The notes: a model not told the origin generated them from the letters alone. Counted from the stretch's first letter, positions 16,816-26,720 are shown. The stretch is DNA of 64,000 nt from Mycolicibacterium tusciae (GCF_002086795.1 NZ_MVIM01000003.1:434001-498000), one strand, 5' to 3'. Numbers and translations are program-made.

Positions 16816-19800
16816 TCACCGCAACCTGAGTCCTCGCGGCGTGCGTGAGAAGCCGGCGCCGATCAGGGCGTCCTGAACGGCGGCCCGCTGACCGCCCCCA
16901 CCCGGTTCGAGCACCGGCACGCCGTTGACCTTTTCGACGAGGAACGACTGCACCCGCCCCGCGCTCACCAGATCCGCCAGGGCGGCCCCGGCCGCGATGT
17001 GCGCGTCGGCGTCCTCGGTGAAGCTCAGCAGCGAGCGTCCACCGCGTTCGAGGAACCACACCAGTTCACCGTCCACCAGCGCGACGAGAGCCCCGGCTTT
17101 ACGGCCCGGCCTATGCGCGACGTCTTCGTCGGAGGTGGCGCGAGTCGGCCATGGCAGCGCTGCGCCGTACGGATTGGCCGGGTCGGCGGCTGCCATCGCG
17201 ACCGCGTGGTATTCGCGGTGATCGGGGTCGATGCCGTCCAGGTAGGAGCGCAGCCTGTCGACCGTCGACGCCACCGCGAACTGGGCGCCACCGAGTGACT
17301 CGACGAAGTACCCGCGCTGACACCGGCCGGCGTCCTCGAATGCCGTCAACACCTTGTAGAGCATGGCGAAGCCGCCAGGCACCTGTTCGGATGTCACCGC
17401 GCCCTTGGTCAGCACGCCGTGCCGACCGAGCAGCAACTCGGCCTGGAAATGTGCTCGCACTGTCGATTCCGGTTCGGCCGTCGGGAGCGCGGACCAGCGG
17501 CCGGCCACCACGGGATCGGAGGTGCGCGTCTGCGCGTGTGCGACGCTGTATCGACTCAGCCGCGGCGGGCGTTGACGCTGGCGGTGTGCCGGGGAACCAT
17601 GGCGGCCCGACGAGCGGCGGGGACCCGTCAGCATCGCTCGCACCGGCGCGAAGGTATCGCCGCTGACCCAACCCGCCCAGATCAGTTCCCACAGCGCCTG
17701 TTTCAGTTCGTCGGCCGGGTTATCGGCGAGCTGGCGGAAAAAGTAGGCGCCGCCGCCGCCAAGCGTCTCCATGATCTGACGGTGCGTGTCCGTGAACTCG
17801 ATCTCCGTCGGTGCCGCCAGCGTCATCGGCGCCGAATCTGCCGGGTGGAAGGCGATCCACCCGTCGCCGCCGCCGATTTGTCCCACACCCGACCAGGTGA
17901 CCTCCCCGGACGCCAACAGCTCGTCGAGCATCGCGGGCTGGTAGTCGCGCACCCGCAACCCGAACACCAACGGCTCCACCGCTGAGGCCGGAATCGGCAC
18001 TCCCGCCAACTGATCGATGACCGCCGCGAGCCCGTCGACACCGCTGTTGTGGGTCGACCCGATCTGCTGCCACGCGGGTAGGAAGCGCCCATAGGCGGCG
18101 GTACTGACCGGCTCGACCTGCGCCCGCAGCGCGGCCAGCGATCGGCGGCGCAGGATCTTCAGGACGTCGGAGTCGCACCATTCGGTGGAGTCGCCCGCTG
18201 TGTTGCGTGTCGCCGCCGGGGCGGCTCCGGAGGTGAACTCGCCGCGAATCAACCTGCCGTCGGTCGCCATACGGCCCAGCACATCGGCGGTGACCCGCAG
18301 GCCGAGACCGAACCGGGCGGCCGCGTCATGTGTGGTGAACGGACCGCGGGTGCGGGCATACCGGCTGAGCAGTTCGCCCAGCGGATCGTCGACCGATTCG
18401 GTGAAGGCCGTCGGCACCCCGACCGGGACGGCGACCCCGACCCCGTCGCGCAGCAGCCCGATGTCCTCGACGGCCACCCACCACGACCGGTCGGCGTACG
18501 TCACCGTCAGCGCGCGCTTGCTGGCCAGTAACCCGTCGAGCCAGCCGCCAACCTCGGAAGTGATGCAGCGTTCGGCGATTTCGGGCTCCGTGAGTGGGCC
18601 CAACACCCGCAGCAGGTCGGCCACGCCTTCGGCATCGCGCGCCCGCCGGTCGTCGCTGAGGTGTTGCAACTGCCGCGTGGTCGAGGCGATGACCTGCGGA
18701 TCGAGCAGCTCGCGCAGCTCCACCCTGCCGAGCAGTTCGGCCAACAGCACGCTGTCCAAGGACAGCGCGGCCGCGCGCCGCTCGGCCAGTGGGCTGTCGC
18801 CCTCGTACATGAATGCGCCGACATAGCCGAACAGCAGCGACGCCGCGAACGGTGACGGCGTGGTTGTCTCGACCTCGACCAGCCGCAGCCGGCGTTGCGC
18901 GACGCGGTTCATCAGCTCCGTCAGCGCCGGCACGTCGTACACATCCTGCAGGCATTCGCGCACCGCCTCCAGCACGATCGGGAAGTCCGGATACTTGCGT
19001 GCGACGTCCAGCAGCTGGGCGGCCCGTTGCCGCTGGTGCCACAGAGGCGACCGTTTGCCGGGGTGGCGGCGGGGGAGAAGCAGTGCGCGGGCGGCACATT
19101 CGCGAAACCGCGAGGCGAACAGTGCCGAACCGCCGACCTCCGCGGTGACGATGGGTTCGATCTCGTCGGCGTCGAAGACGAAGAGGTCGGCACCTGGCGC
19201 GGCGTCCTCGGTGTCCGGCAGTCGCACGATGATGCCGTCGTCAGACGCCGTCGGCTTCTCGTCGATGCCGTAGCGCTCGCGGAGTCGGCGCGAGACAGCC
19301 AAAGCGAGTGGGCCGTGCACCCGCAATCCGTACGGGGAGTGCAGGATGACGCGCCAGTCGCCGAGTTCGTCGCGGAACCGCTCCACCACGAACGTCGTAT
19401 CCGTCGGCACAACCGACGTGGCTTGACGCTGCTCGTCGAGCAGTTGCCACAGGTTGTTGGCGGCGTACTCGTCGAAACCCATTGTGTGGCAGCGCTCGTC
19501 GAATTCGTCACGGCCGAGTCGGGCCAGCTCACCGGTGAACGCGCCGACGGCCGCTCCGAGTTCGGCCGGTCTGCCTACGCTGTCGCCGCGCCAGAACGGC
19601 AGCCGGGCGGGCTGCCCAGGCGCGGGAACGACCAGCACTCGGTCATGGGTGATCTCGGTGATGCGCCAGCTCGTCGCACCGAGAGAGATGACGTCGCCGG
19701 GTCGCGACTCGTAAACCATCTCCTCGTCGAGTTCGCCCACCCGCGAGGGCTTTTCCGAATCGGTGGCCAGATAGACGGTGAACAGGCCGCGGTCGGGGAT

Positions 19801-21375
19801 CGCGCCGCCGGACGTCACGGCCAGGCGCTGCGCACCGGGCCGGGCGGTCAACGTCCCCGCATCACGGTCATACACCAGTCGTGGACGCAGTTCGGCGAAC
19901 TCGGTGGACGGATACTTCCCGGACAGCAAGTCGAGCGTTGCCTCGAATGCGCTGCGCGGCAACGTCGCAAAGGGTGCGCTGCGGCGAACCGCGTCGAACC
20001 AGCGGTCGGCGTCCAACGGCTCGAGTGCTGAAGCCGCGACGGTGTGCTGGGCGAGGACGTCGAGCGGATTGGTCGGCACCCGCATGGTCTCGATGTCACC
20101 GCTGAGCATCCGCTTCACGGTGACCGCACATCCGATCAGATCCGTGCGGTGCTTGGGAAACAGCACACCCTGGGAGATCTCACCGACCTGGTGCCCCGCA
20201 CGTCCGATGCGCTGCAGCCCGCTGGCCACCGACGGCGGCGCCTCGACCTGGATCACCAGATCGACCGCGCCCATGTCGATACCCAACTCGAGGCTGGATG
20301 TGGCGACGACGGCCTTCAGTCGGCCCGACTTCAGATCGTCCTCGACCTGTGCGCGTTGCTCCTTGCTGACCGAACCGTGGTGCGCGCGGGCCAGCAGTGT
20401 CGGGGCGCCCAACGACGCGCCGCTGGCCATCAGCTGCGCCGGGAAGCCCCCGCCCACCTTCGGGTTGTGCTCCATGGACACACCTTCGCCAGTGCGTTCG
20501 GCGTGAATCTCGTTGAGCCGCGACGTGAGTCGCTCGGCCAGCCGCCGGGAGTTGGCGAAGACGATCGACGAATTGTGCGTCTCGATCAAGTCGACGATGC
20601 GTTCCTCGACGTCGGGCCAGATGGTGTTGTTCTCGAGGTTGGCCATATCGGGAACGGGCACCGTCACGGACAGGTCGAAGGTCTTGGCCGCGGGTGGCGC
20701 CACGATGGTGGTGCGGGCCTGGCCGGACAGGAACCGCGCGACCTCCTCGGGCGGGCGGACCGTGGCGGACAATCCGATGCGTTGCGCAGGCTGGTCCAGT
20801 AGCTGGTCGAGCCGCTCCAGCGACAACGCCAGATGCGCGCCGCGCTTGGTCGCTGCGACGGCGTGCACTTCGTCGACGATGACCGTCTGCACCTCGGTGA
20901 GCGTCTCGCGGGCAGCGGAGGTGAGCATCAGGAACAGCGACTCCGGCGTGGTGATCAGGATGTCCGGCGGCCGGGTGATCAGCTCGCGGCGCTGAGCGGG
21001 TGTGGTGTCACCGGAGCGGACGCCGACGCTGATCTGGGGTGCGGGACTGCCACTGCGCTCGGCGAGGCGGCCGATGCCCGTCAACGGGGTCCGCAGGTTG
21101 CGCTCCACGTCCACGGCCAGCGCCTTCAGGGGCGATACGTATAGGACCCTCGTGCCTGCCGACGCGGGCCTGGGTTCCGAGGAGGCGAGGCGGTCGATCG
21201 CCCACAGAAACGCCGCGAGCGTCTTGCCGGAGCCGGTGGGCGCGATGACCAGTGTGTTGTCGCCGTCGGCGATGGCGGACCATGCCTGCGTCTGCGCAGG
21301 GGTCGGCTCGGCGAACGTTCCCGTGAACCAGTCGCGGGTCAGCCCACTGAACCGGGCAAGGGGACTGGTGCTCAT
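16816..21375 (-). CDS. lhr: Large ATP-dependent helicase Lhr
   Basis: 1519-residue superfamily 2 helicase, the founding Lhr type, a 3'-5' DNA/RNA-DNA translocase involved in repair. Walker A PTGSGKT is near residues 46-52, motif II DEVH is near 168-171, SATVR follows, and motif VI QRIGRAGH is near 400. A winged-helix and beta-barrel Lhr core and a long C-terminal domain complete the family's usual ~1500 length. The ATG at 21375 directly precedes the conserved FSGLTRDWFTGTF. Co-transcribed with nei. Equivalent to Rv3296. Confidence 0.96.
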   Translation of the reverse strand: MSTSPLARFSGLTRDWFTGTFAEPTPAQTQAWSAIADGDNTLVIAPTGSGKTLAAFLWAIDRLASSEPRPASAGTRVLYVSPLKALAVDVERNLRTPLTGIGRLAERSGSPAPQISVGVRSGDTTPAQRRELITRPPDILITTPESLFLMLTSAARETLTEVQTVIVDEVHAVAATKRGAHLALSLERLDQLLDQPAQRIGLSATVRPPEEVARFLSGQARTTIVAPPAAKTFDLSVTVPVPDMANLENNTIWPDVEERIVDLIETHNSSIVFANSRRLAERLTSRLNEIHAERTGEGVSMEHNPKVGGGFPAQLMASGASLGAPTLLARAHHGSVSKEQRAQVEDDLKSGRLKAVVATSSLELGIDMGAVDLVIQVEAPPSVASGLQRIGRAGHQVGEISQGVLFPKHRTDLIGCAVTVKRMLSGDIETMRVPTNPLDVLAQHTVAASALEPLDADRWFDAVRRSAPFATLPRSAFEATLDLLSGKYPSTEFAELRPRLVYDRDAGTLTARPGAQRLAVTSGGAIPDRGLFTVYLATDSEKPSRVGELDEEMVYESRPGDVISLGATSWRITEITHDRVLVVPAPGQPARLPFWRGDSVGRPAELGAAVGAFTGELARLGRDEFDERCHTMGFDEYAANNLWQLLDEQRQATSVVPTDTTFVVERFRDELGDWRVILHSPYGLRVHGPLALAVSRRLRERYGIDEKPTASDDGIIVRLPDTEDAAPGADLFVFDADEIEPIVTAEVGGSALFASRFRECAARALLLPRRHPGKRSPLWHQRQRAAQLLDVARKYPDFPIVLEAVRECLQDVYDVPALTELMNRVAQRRLRLVEVETTTPSPFAASLLFGYVGAFMYEGDSPLAERRAAALSLDSVLLAELLGRVELRELLDPQVIASTTRQLQHLSDDRRARDAEGVADLLRVLGPLTEPEIAERCITSEVGGWLDGLLASKRALTVTYADRSWWVAVEDIGLLRDGVGVAVPVGVPTAFTESVDDPLGELLSRYARTRGPFTTHDAAARFGLGLRVTADVLGRMATDGRLIRGEFTSGAAPAATRNTAGDSTEWCDSDVLKILRRRSLAALRAQVEPVSTAAYGRFLPAWQQIGSTHNSGVDGLAAVIDQLAGVPIPASAVEPLVFGLRVRDYQPAMLDELLASGEVTWSGVGQIGGGDGWIAFHPADSAPMTLAAPTEIEFTDTHRQIMETLGGGGAYFFRQLADNPADELKQALWELIWAGWVSGDTFAPVRAMLTGPRRSSGRHGSPAHRQRQRPPRLSRYSVAHAQTRTSDPVVAGRWSALPTAEPESTVRAHFQAELLLGRHGVLTKGAVTSEQVPGGFAMLYKVLTAFEDAGRCQRGYFVESLGGAQFAVASTVDRLRSYLDGIDPDHREYHAVAMAAADPANPYGAALPWPTRATSDEDVAHRPGRKAGALVALVDGELVWFLERGGRSLLSFTEDADAHIAAGAALADLVSAGRVQSFLVEKVNGVPVLEPGGGGQRAAVQDALIGAGFSRTPRGLRLR

Positions 21376-21407
21376 CTAGCCATCGTGCAGCAGGACACCG
21401 ACAACTG

Positions 21408-22049
21408 TCAGGGACGTGCGGCCGCGATGGTCTCTGCCAGCGCTTCGGGGATCCCGGGAACCCGCGAGACCGAGTCCAGCAGAGCGTGCGTGCACGCATC
21501 GGCGACGACGTCGACGTCGGTCGACGGGTCCATCATGCGTTGCCTGCACATCTCGAGGGTGAAGGCCAACCATCCGTAGACGACGATGCGCAGGTCGCGT
21601 TCGACCTTGGCGTCCAGCTGATCGCCGGCGAGGCCGGCGACGATGCGTTCGGCCTGCCGGTCGTTGTCGACGTCTTCGATGCCGCGCAGGACGGGATCGG
21701 TGCGGCCGAGGCCCACGTGGGCCGCCCAGGCGACGTTCGGGTTCTCGTCGTAGTAGCGGAGGTAGGCGATGACACCTTCACGTAGCTGGTCGAACAGGCT
21801 CAGGTCGGGTCGTGGCTGCGCGTTGGTCGCGTTGAACAGGCGCTCACTCTCGGCGCTCACCACCGCCGCGAAAAACGCCCGCTTGTCCGGAAAGTAGTGG
21901 TACATCAGCGCGCGCGATACGCCCGCCCGCTCGGCGATCTCGTCGATGCGGACCTCGTCGTAGGGTCGCTGTCCGAACACCTCGGCGCCGAGGGTGAGAA
22001 GTTCATTGCGGCGCTCGTCGGGAGACAACCGCCGTCGGGGCCCAGCCAT
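21408..22049 (-). CDS. TetR-family regulator (Rv3295-like)
   Basis: 213 residues. An N-terminal helix-turn-helix at about 12-60 (ERRNELLTLGAEVFG, VRIDEIAERAGVSRALMYHYF) is followed by a helical ligand domain. It lies 32 bp upstream of lhr on the same strand, so it may be co-transcribed with lhr-nei, and 51 bp downstream of pcd. Target and ligand unknown. Confidence 0.88.
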   Translation of the reverse strand: MAGPRRRLSPDERRNELLTLGAEVFGQRPYDEVRIDEIAERAGVSRALMYHYFPDKRAFFAAVVSAESERLFNATNAQPRPDLSLFDQLREGVIAYLRYYDENPNVAWAAHVGLGRTDPVLRGIEDVDNDRQAERIVAGLAGDQLDAKVERDLRIVVYGWLAFTLEMCRQRMMDPSTDVDVVADACTHALLDSVSRVPGIPEALAETIAAARP

Positions 22050-22100
22050 CAGGCCATCTTAGTTGACATATGTACAACAGTGCGAACGTGTCACGCCGGT

Positions 22101-23645
22101 TCAGCCGAAGTGCACACCCTGGGCCAGCGGCAGCTCCGACGAGTAGTTGACGGTGTTGGTGGCCCGGCGCATGTACGCCTTCCACGAGTCCGACCCGGAC
22201 TCACGCCCGCCGCCGGTCTGCTTCTCGCCGCCGAAGGCACCGCCGATCTCCGCGCCTGAGGTGCCGATGTTGACGTTGGCGATGCCGCAGTCAGAACCGT
22301 CGGCGGCCATGAACCGTTCCGCCTCACGCATGTCCGTCGTGAAGATCGACGACGAAAGACCCTGCGGCACCGCATTGTTCATCGCAATCGCGTCGTCCAA
22401 TTCGTCGTAGGTCAACACATAGAGAATCGGTGCGAACGTCTCGGCGTGCACTACGTCGGTCTGCGCGGGCATGCGGACGACCGCCGGGGCGACGTAGTAG
22501 GCGCTGTCGTCACCCAGTTCGTGGCGCTCGCCCCCGAACACCTCGCCGCCGTCGGCGCGTGCCCGCTCGAGTGCCCTGACCATGTCGCGGTAGGCGGTCT
22601 CGTGGATCAGCGGACCGACCAACGTGCCGTCGGCCGTCGGCTCACCGATCGGCAGCTGCCGGTAGGCCGCCACGATCCGGCCGACGAGTTCGTCGGCGAC
22701 CGACGAGTGCACGATCAGCCGGCGCATCGTCGTGCATCGCTGTCCGGCGGTGCCCGCGGCGGAGAACACGATGCCGCGCACCGCGAGATCCAGATCGGCC
22801 GACGGCGTGACGATCGCGGCGTTGTTCCCGCCGAGCTCGAGCAGCACCTTCCCGAATCGCTGAGCCACCCTCGGCCCGACCTGCTGACCCATCCGAACCG
22901 AACCCGTAGCGGACAGCAGGGCCACCCGGGGATCGTCGACCAGGCGCTCGCCGACCTCTCGGCCACCCTGGATCAGCCGGCTGACCTCCCGCGGGACGCC
23001 CACTTCGTCGGCGGCTCGCTCGATCAGCGCCTGGCACGCCAGCGCCGTCAGCGGCGTCAGCTCCGAAGGCTTCCACACCACCGTGTCACCACAGACCAGC
23101 GCGATCGCCGTGTTCCAGGCCCAGACCGCCACCGGAAAGTTGAACGCAGTGATGACCCCGACCACGCCCAGCGGATGCCACGTCTCCATCAGCCGGTGCC
23201 CCGGCCGCTCGGACGCGATGGTCTTGCCGTAGAGCTGACGCGACAGTCCGACGGCGAACTGGCAGATGTCGATCATCTCCTGCACCTCACCGAGCGCCTC
23301 GGACGTGATCTTGCCCGCCTCGAGAGTGACGAGCGCCGCGATATCGGCCTTGTGCTCGACCAGCAGCTCGCCAAGGCGTGCGACCAACGCGCCGCGGACC
23401 GGCGCGGGAGTGGTCCGCCATGTCGTAAATGCCTGCGCCGCTTCGGCAATGGCTGCATCAGCCTCGTGCGGGCTGGTCGCTGCGACGGTGAACAGCACGT
23501 CGCCGGTGATCGGGGTGCTGGCTTGCAGGCCGTGACCACCCGGCTCAGCGATTTCGGCCGGCGAACCGACAGCTGCCAGGGCGCTGCGTGCCTGGGCCCG
23601 CAAAGCGTCGGCGGTGGGGAGGTGAGACTTCTGCATGGTCGTCAT
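22101..23645 (-). CDS. pcd: Piperideine-6-carboxylate (alpha-aminoadipate semialdehyde) dehydrogenase
   Basis: 514-residue aldehyde dehydrogenase. The glutamate motif LELGGNNAAIV and the cysteine motif GQRCTTMRRL are present, and the GGEKQTGGGRESGSD C-terminal signature is typical of the ALDH7/AmaB group. It oxidises the semialdehyde made by lysine epsilon-aminotransferase (lat, in this window) to 2-aminoadipate with NAD+. The ATG at 23645 overlaps the stop of the upstream 2-oxoadipate dioxygenase gene (ATGA), giving translational coupling. Equivalent to Rv3293c. Confidence 0.93.
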   Translation of the reverse strand: MTTMQKSHLPTADALRAQARSALAAVGSPAEIAEPGGHGLQASTPITGDVLFTVAATSPHEADAAIAEAAQAFTTWRTTPAPVRGALVARLGELLVEHKADIAALVTLEAGKITSEALGEVQEMIDICQFAVGLSRQLYGKTIASERPGHRLMETWHPLGVVGVITAFNFPVAVWAWNTAIALVCGDTVVWKPSELTPLTALACQALIERAADEVGVPREVSRLIQGGREVGERLVDDPRVALLSATGSVRMGQQVGPRVAQRFGKVLLELGGNNAAIVTPSADLDLAVRGIVFSAAGTAGQRCTTMRRLIVHSSVADELVGRIVAAYRQLPIGEPTADGTLVGPLIHETAYRDMVRALERARADGGEVFGGERHELGDDSAYYVAPAVVRMPAQTDVVHAETFAPILYVLTYDELDDAIAMNNAVPQGLSSSIFTTDMREAERFMAADGSDCGIANVNIGTSGAEIGGAFGGEKQTGGGRESGSDSWKAYMRRATNTVNYSSELPLAQGVHFG

Positions 23646-24844
23646 TGTGATGCGGCTTTCTCGTAGAGCTCGTAGGGATCGTGAATGTGGTGGCCGATTC
23701 GTCCGGCCATCCAGTGCAGGCTGTACTGCGAACTGTCCGCCTCGTCGGCGGCTTGCGCGTCGGAATCGAGGTTGGAGCGGAAGATCCCGGCCGCTGACGC
23801 GGGCAGAAAGTCCTCGTAGACAACCGGTTTCGACGGATCGCCACCGCGGTAATAGGCCAGCCCCGACGTTGCCATGGCCTCGTCGGTCGTGGGGAAGTAT
23901 GTGCTCCACATCGCTGCCGGGTCAGCTTCAGCCATGGCCTGGTCGTAGCGTCGCCTGCCCTCGGCGGTCAACGCGACGCCGCGCGACTCGACCTCCCCGA
24001 AGCGGACGCGCAACGTGCCCTCGGATACCTGGCCATTCTCGTCGCGGAAACGTCTCGGTTCGGACAGCGCCCGAAACGACGTCTGCCGCAGCAGCACGGC
24101 GGGCCCGTCGCAGCGCGGGGGTCCCTGAATCGCGTCGATCATCGCTACGCCCCGCCGCGACATCCGCAGGTACAGCTCGTCGATGTCAAGAACCCGCGGC
24201 GTCAGGTGATTGATGTGTGTGGTTCGCACCCCGGCGATGTCGGCGGCGACCGCGGACACGCGGGCCAACTCGTCGTACCACGCCCGGTCGATCGGCTCAC
24301 GTGATAGGGCGAACGCGTCGACGGCGGCGGCAACGAACCGGTCGGCGCTGTCGCGATCGGTGCCTGCGTCGGACGCGATGCGCCGCGCCTCGGCGATCAG
24401 CGCGGGATCGAACAGCTGCCTGCCGGCCAGGAACCGCTCTACTCGGGCGCGCAGGTCAGGGGCGAAGAATCTCTCGTCGGCCGTGGCCAACATCGAGGTG
24501 AACACCCGAAACGGGTTGTGCTCCAACTCGTCTGAATCGATCGGCCGAAACGCCGTCGACACCACCGGCACGGGGGAGCCGGCGTCGCGAAGATCGTAGA
24601 AGCCGACCGGGAACATGCCGAAGGCGGCGAACAGGCCTGCGACGTCGGCGAGTTCGCGTGGGCTGCCGACCCGGATCGCGCCGTGACGCTCGGTGATCAC
24701 CCGTTCGGTAGCGCCCAGTTCGCGGTTCACCTCGGCGCTGACCTCGACGAGCGTCGAGTACAGCGGCACCTCGGCGGCGTACAGCCGAGACAGCGCGGCG
24801 GCGAACTCCGCACGCAACTGCCAGGTTTGAACGCGGGCCGTCAT
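23642..24844 (-). CDS. hglS: 2-oxoadipate dioxygenase/decarboxylase (HglS, DUF1338)
   Basis: 400 residues. Members of this family (HglS/YdcJ) are Fe(II) enzymes of the VOC-like fold that convert 2-oxoadipate to D-2-hydroxyglutarate with O2. Candidate metal ligands are H54 in ERHGAIRVG, H210 in THINHLTPR, and a glutamate near 284-286 in FGEVESRG; an Arg in the first motif contacts the keto acid. The context is decisive: lat and pcd make 2-aminoadipate, whose transamination gives the HglS substrate. It starts at the ATG at 24844, 30 bp from divergent lrpA, and overlaps pcd by ATGA. Equivalent by position to Rv3292. Confidence 0.85.
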   Translation of the reverse strand: MTARVQTWQLRAEFAAALSRLYAAEVPLYSTLVEVSAEVNRELGATERVITERHGAIRVGSPRELADVAGLFAAFGMFPVGFYDLRDAGSPVPVVSTAFRPIDSDELEHNPFRVFTSMLATADERFFAPDLRARVERFLAGRQLFDPALIAEARRIASDAGTDRDSADRFVAAAVDAFALSREPIDRAWYDELARVSAVAADIAGVRTTHINHLTPRVLDIDELYLRMSRRGVAMIDAIQGPPRCDGPAVLLRQTSFRALSEPRRFRDENGQVSEGTLRVRFGEVESRGVALTAEGRRRYDQAMAEADPAAMWSTYFPTTDEAMATSGLAYYRGGDPSKPVVYEDFLPASAAGIFRSNLDSDAQAADEADSSQYSLHWMAGRIGHHIHDPYELYEKAASQ

Positions 24845-24874
24845 TTTGCGCCTCTGCTCGGATACAGTGCCGCC

Positions 24875-25327
24875 ATGAGCGAACCGCTCGATGACATCGA
24901 CCGTGTGCTGGCGCGTGAGTTGGTGGCCGACGGACGCGCGACGCTGGCGCACCTCGCGGAAACCGCTGGACTTTCGGTGTCGGCGGTCCAGTCCCGTGTC
25001 CGAAGACTGGAGTCGCGCGGCGTTGTGACGGGATACACGGCGAGAATCAACCCCGAAGCCGTCGGGAAGATGCTGTCGGCGTTCGTGGCCATCACTCCTC
25101 TCGATCCCTCTCAACCCGATGATGCTCCTGCGCGGCTCGAACACATCGACGCCATCGTGTCGTGTCACTCGGTGGCCGGCGAGGAGAGCTACATCCTGCT
25201 CGTGCGTGTCGAGACCCCGCGGGCGCTCGAAGACTTACTGCAACAGATACGCACAGCGGCGAACGTACGCACCCGAAGCACCGTCATCTTACAGACTTTT
25301 TACGATGGACGCGACTATGTGCCGTAA
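24875..25327 (+). CDS. lrpA: Lrp/AsnC-family regulator LrpA
   Basis: 150 residues, the exact length of M. tuberculosis LrpA (Rv3291c). The N-terminal HTH_AsnC domain (DDIDRVLARELVADGRATL, then TAGLSVSAVQSRVRRLESRG) is followed by the RAM effector-binding domain from about residue 65. LrpA proteins form octamers and bind amino acids. It lies between divergent hglS-pcd and downstream lat, so control of lysine catabolism is likely. A perfect palindrome overlaps its stop codon. Confidence 0.93.
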   Translation: MSEPLDDIDRVLARELVADGRATLAHLAETAGLSVSAVQSRVRRLESRGVVTGYTARINPEAVGKMLSAFVAITPLDPSQPDDAPARLEHIDAIVSCHSVAGEESYILLVRVETPRALEDLLQQIRTAANVRTRSTVILQTFYDGRDYVP

Positions 25328-25337
25328 TAGTTACGGC
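25321..25337. promoter_or_regulatory. Palindrome between lrpA and lat, LrpA operator candidate
   Basis: GCCGTAA-TAG-TTACGGC, perfect 7-bp arms. The lrpA stop TAA lies inside the left arm. It is 43 bp upstream of the lat start; a partial repeat ACCGTAAAAG follows at 25352-25361. Confidence 0.5.
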
Positions 25338-25367
25338 TTTGGAGTCATTTGACCGTAAAAGTTCTGC

Positions 25368-25373
25368 TAATAT
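25368..25373 (+). promoter_or_regulatory. Minus-10 element for leaderless lat mRNA
   Basis: TAATAT with 6 bp to the A of the lat ATG (25380) fits the mycobacterial -10 pattern TANNNT with transcription starting at the start codon. No ribosome-binding site is visible upstream of lat. Confidence 0.5.
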
Positions 25374-25379
25374 TGGCTC

Positions 25380-26720
25380 ATGACCGCTGTCCTGACGCAA
25401 TCTGCCCAAGATGTCTCCGCGGCCTCGCTGGTCCGTCCGGCCGACGTCCATGACGTGCTGGCCCGCAGCATCCTGGCCGACGGTATGGACCTCGTGCTCG
25501 ACATCGACCGATCTTCCGGCTCGTACCTGGTCGACGCCCGTACCGGCAAGCGCTACCTCGACATGTTCACGTTCTTCGCGTCGTCGGCCCTCGGGATGAA
25601 CCATCCGGCGCTCGCGGATGACGAGGACTTCCGCGCCGAACTCGCCCAGGCCGCGGTCAACAAACCCAGTAACTCCGACATCTACTCGGTGCCGATGGCG
25701 CGTTTCGTGTCGACCTTCGCGCGCGTGCTCGGCGACCCGGCGCTGCCTCACCTGTTCTTCGTCGACGGGGGAGCGCTGGCCGTCGAGAACGCGTTGAAGG
25801 TTGCGTTCGATTGGAAGAGCAGGCACAACGAGGCGAACGGGATCGACCCCGCCCTCGGTACCAAGGTGCTGCATCTGCGCGGCGCCTTCCACGGCCGCAG
25901 CGGCTACACGCTCTCGCTGACCAACACCGACCCCAACAAGGTCGCCCGGTTCCCGAAGTTCGACTGGCCGCGCATCGACGCGCCGTACCTGAGGCCCGAC
26001 GCCGACATGGATGCGGTGGAGGCGGAGTCGCTTCGCCAGGCCCGAACGGCGTTCGAGGCCCACCCGCACGACATCGCGTGCTTCATCGCCGAGCCCATCC
26101 AGGGTGAGGGCGGCGACCGCCATTTCCGGCCGCAGTTCTTCGCAGCGATGCGCGACCTGTGCGACGAATTCGACGCGCTGTTGATCTTCGACGAGGTGCA
26201 GACCGGCTGCGGAATGACCGGAACCCCCTGGGCGTACCAGCAATTGGGCGTTGCGCCCGATGTGGTCGCATTCGGCAAGAAGACGCAGGTGTGCGGCGTC
26301 ATGGCCGGCGGCCGGGTCGACGATGTGCCCGACAACGTGTTCGCCGTCAGCTCCCGCATCAACTCGACGTGGGGCGGCAACCTCGTCGACATGGTGCGAT
26401 CTCGGCGCATCCTCGAGGTCATCGAGTCCGATCAGCTGACGATCCGGGCCGCCCATGCGGGTCGATACCTGCTCGACCGGCTCGCTGAGCTTGCGGTGGA
26501 GTTCCCGGAGCAAGTGTCCGATGTCCGAGGGCGCGGCCTGATGTGCGCATTCAGCCTGCCCAGTGCGGCACAGCGCGACGAGCTGATCGCCAAGCTGTGG
26601 GACCGCGGCGTGATCATGCTCGCCAGCGGACCGGACAGCCTGCGGTTCCGGCCCGCGCTGACGGTATCGCGCCCAGAGATCGACGCCGCCGTCGACGCGG
26701 TGCGGGACGCGCTGCGCTAA
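25380..26720 (+). CDS. lat: L-lysine epsilon-aminotransferase
   Basis: 446 residues (M. tuberculosis Rv3290c has 449). PLP-dependent class III aminotransferase moving the epsilon amino group of lysine to 2-oxoglutarate, giving aminoadipate semialdehyde/piperideine-6-carboxylate. The PLP lysine is in VAFGKKTQVCG (near residue 299), the Asp in IFDEVQTG, and SNSDIYSVPMARF is the LAT-specific N-terminal segment. Strongly induced in starved or persistent M. tuberculosis. Downstream of lrpA with palindromic and -10 elements in the 52-bp gap. Confidence 0.96.
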   Translation: MTAVLTQSAQDVSAASLVRPADVHDVLARSILADGMDLVLDIDRSSGSYLVDARTGKRYLDMFTFFASSALGMNHPALADDEDFRAELAQAAVNKPSNSDIYSVPMARFVSTFARVLGDPALPHLFFVDGGALAVENALKVAFDWKSRHNEANGIDPALGTKVLHLRGAFHGRSGYTLSLTNTDPNKVARFPKFDWPRIDAPYLRPDADMDAVEAESLRQARTAFEAHPHDIACFIAEPIQGEGGDRHFRPQFFAAMRDLCDEFDALLIFDEVQTGCGMTGTPWAYQQLGVAPDVVAFGKKTQVCGVMAGGRVDDVPDNVFAVSSRINSTWGGNLVDMVRSRRILEVIESDQLTIRAAHAGRYLLDRLAELAVEFPEQVSDVRGRGLMCAFSLPSAAQRDELIAKLWDRGVIMLASGPDSLRFRPALTVSRPEIDAAVDAVRDALR

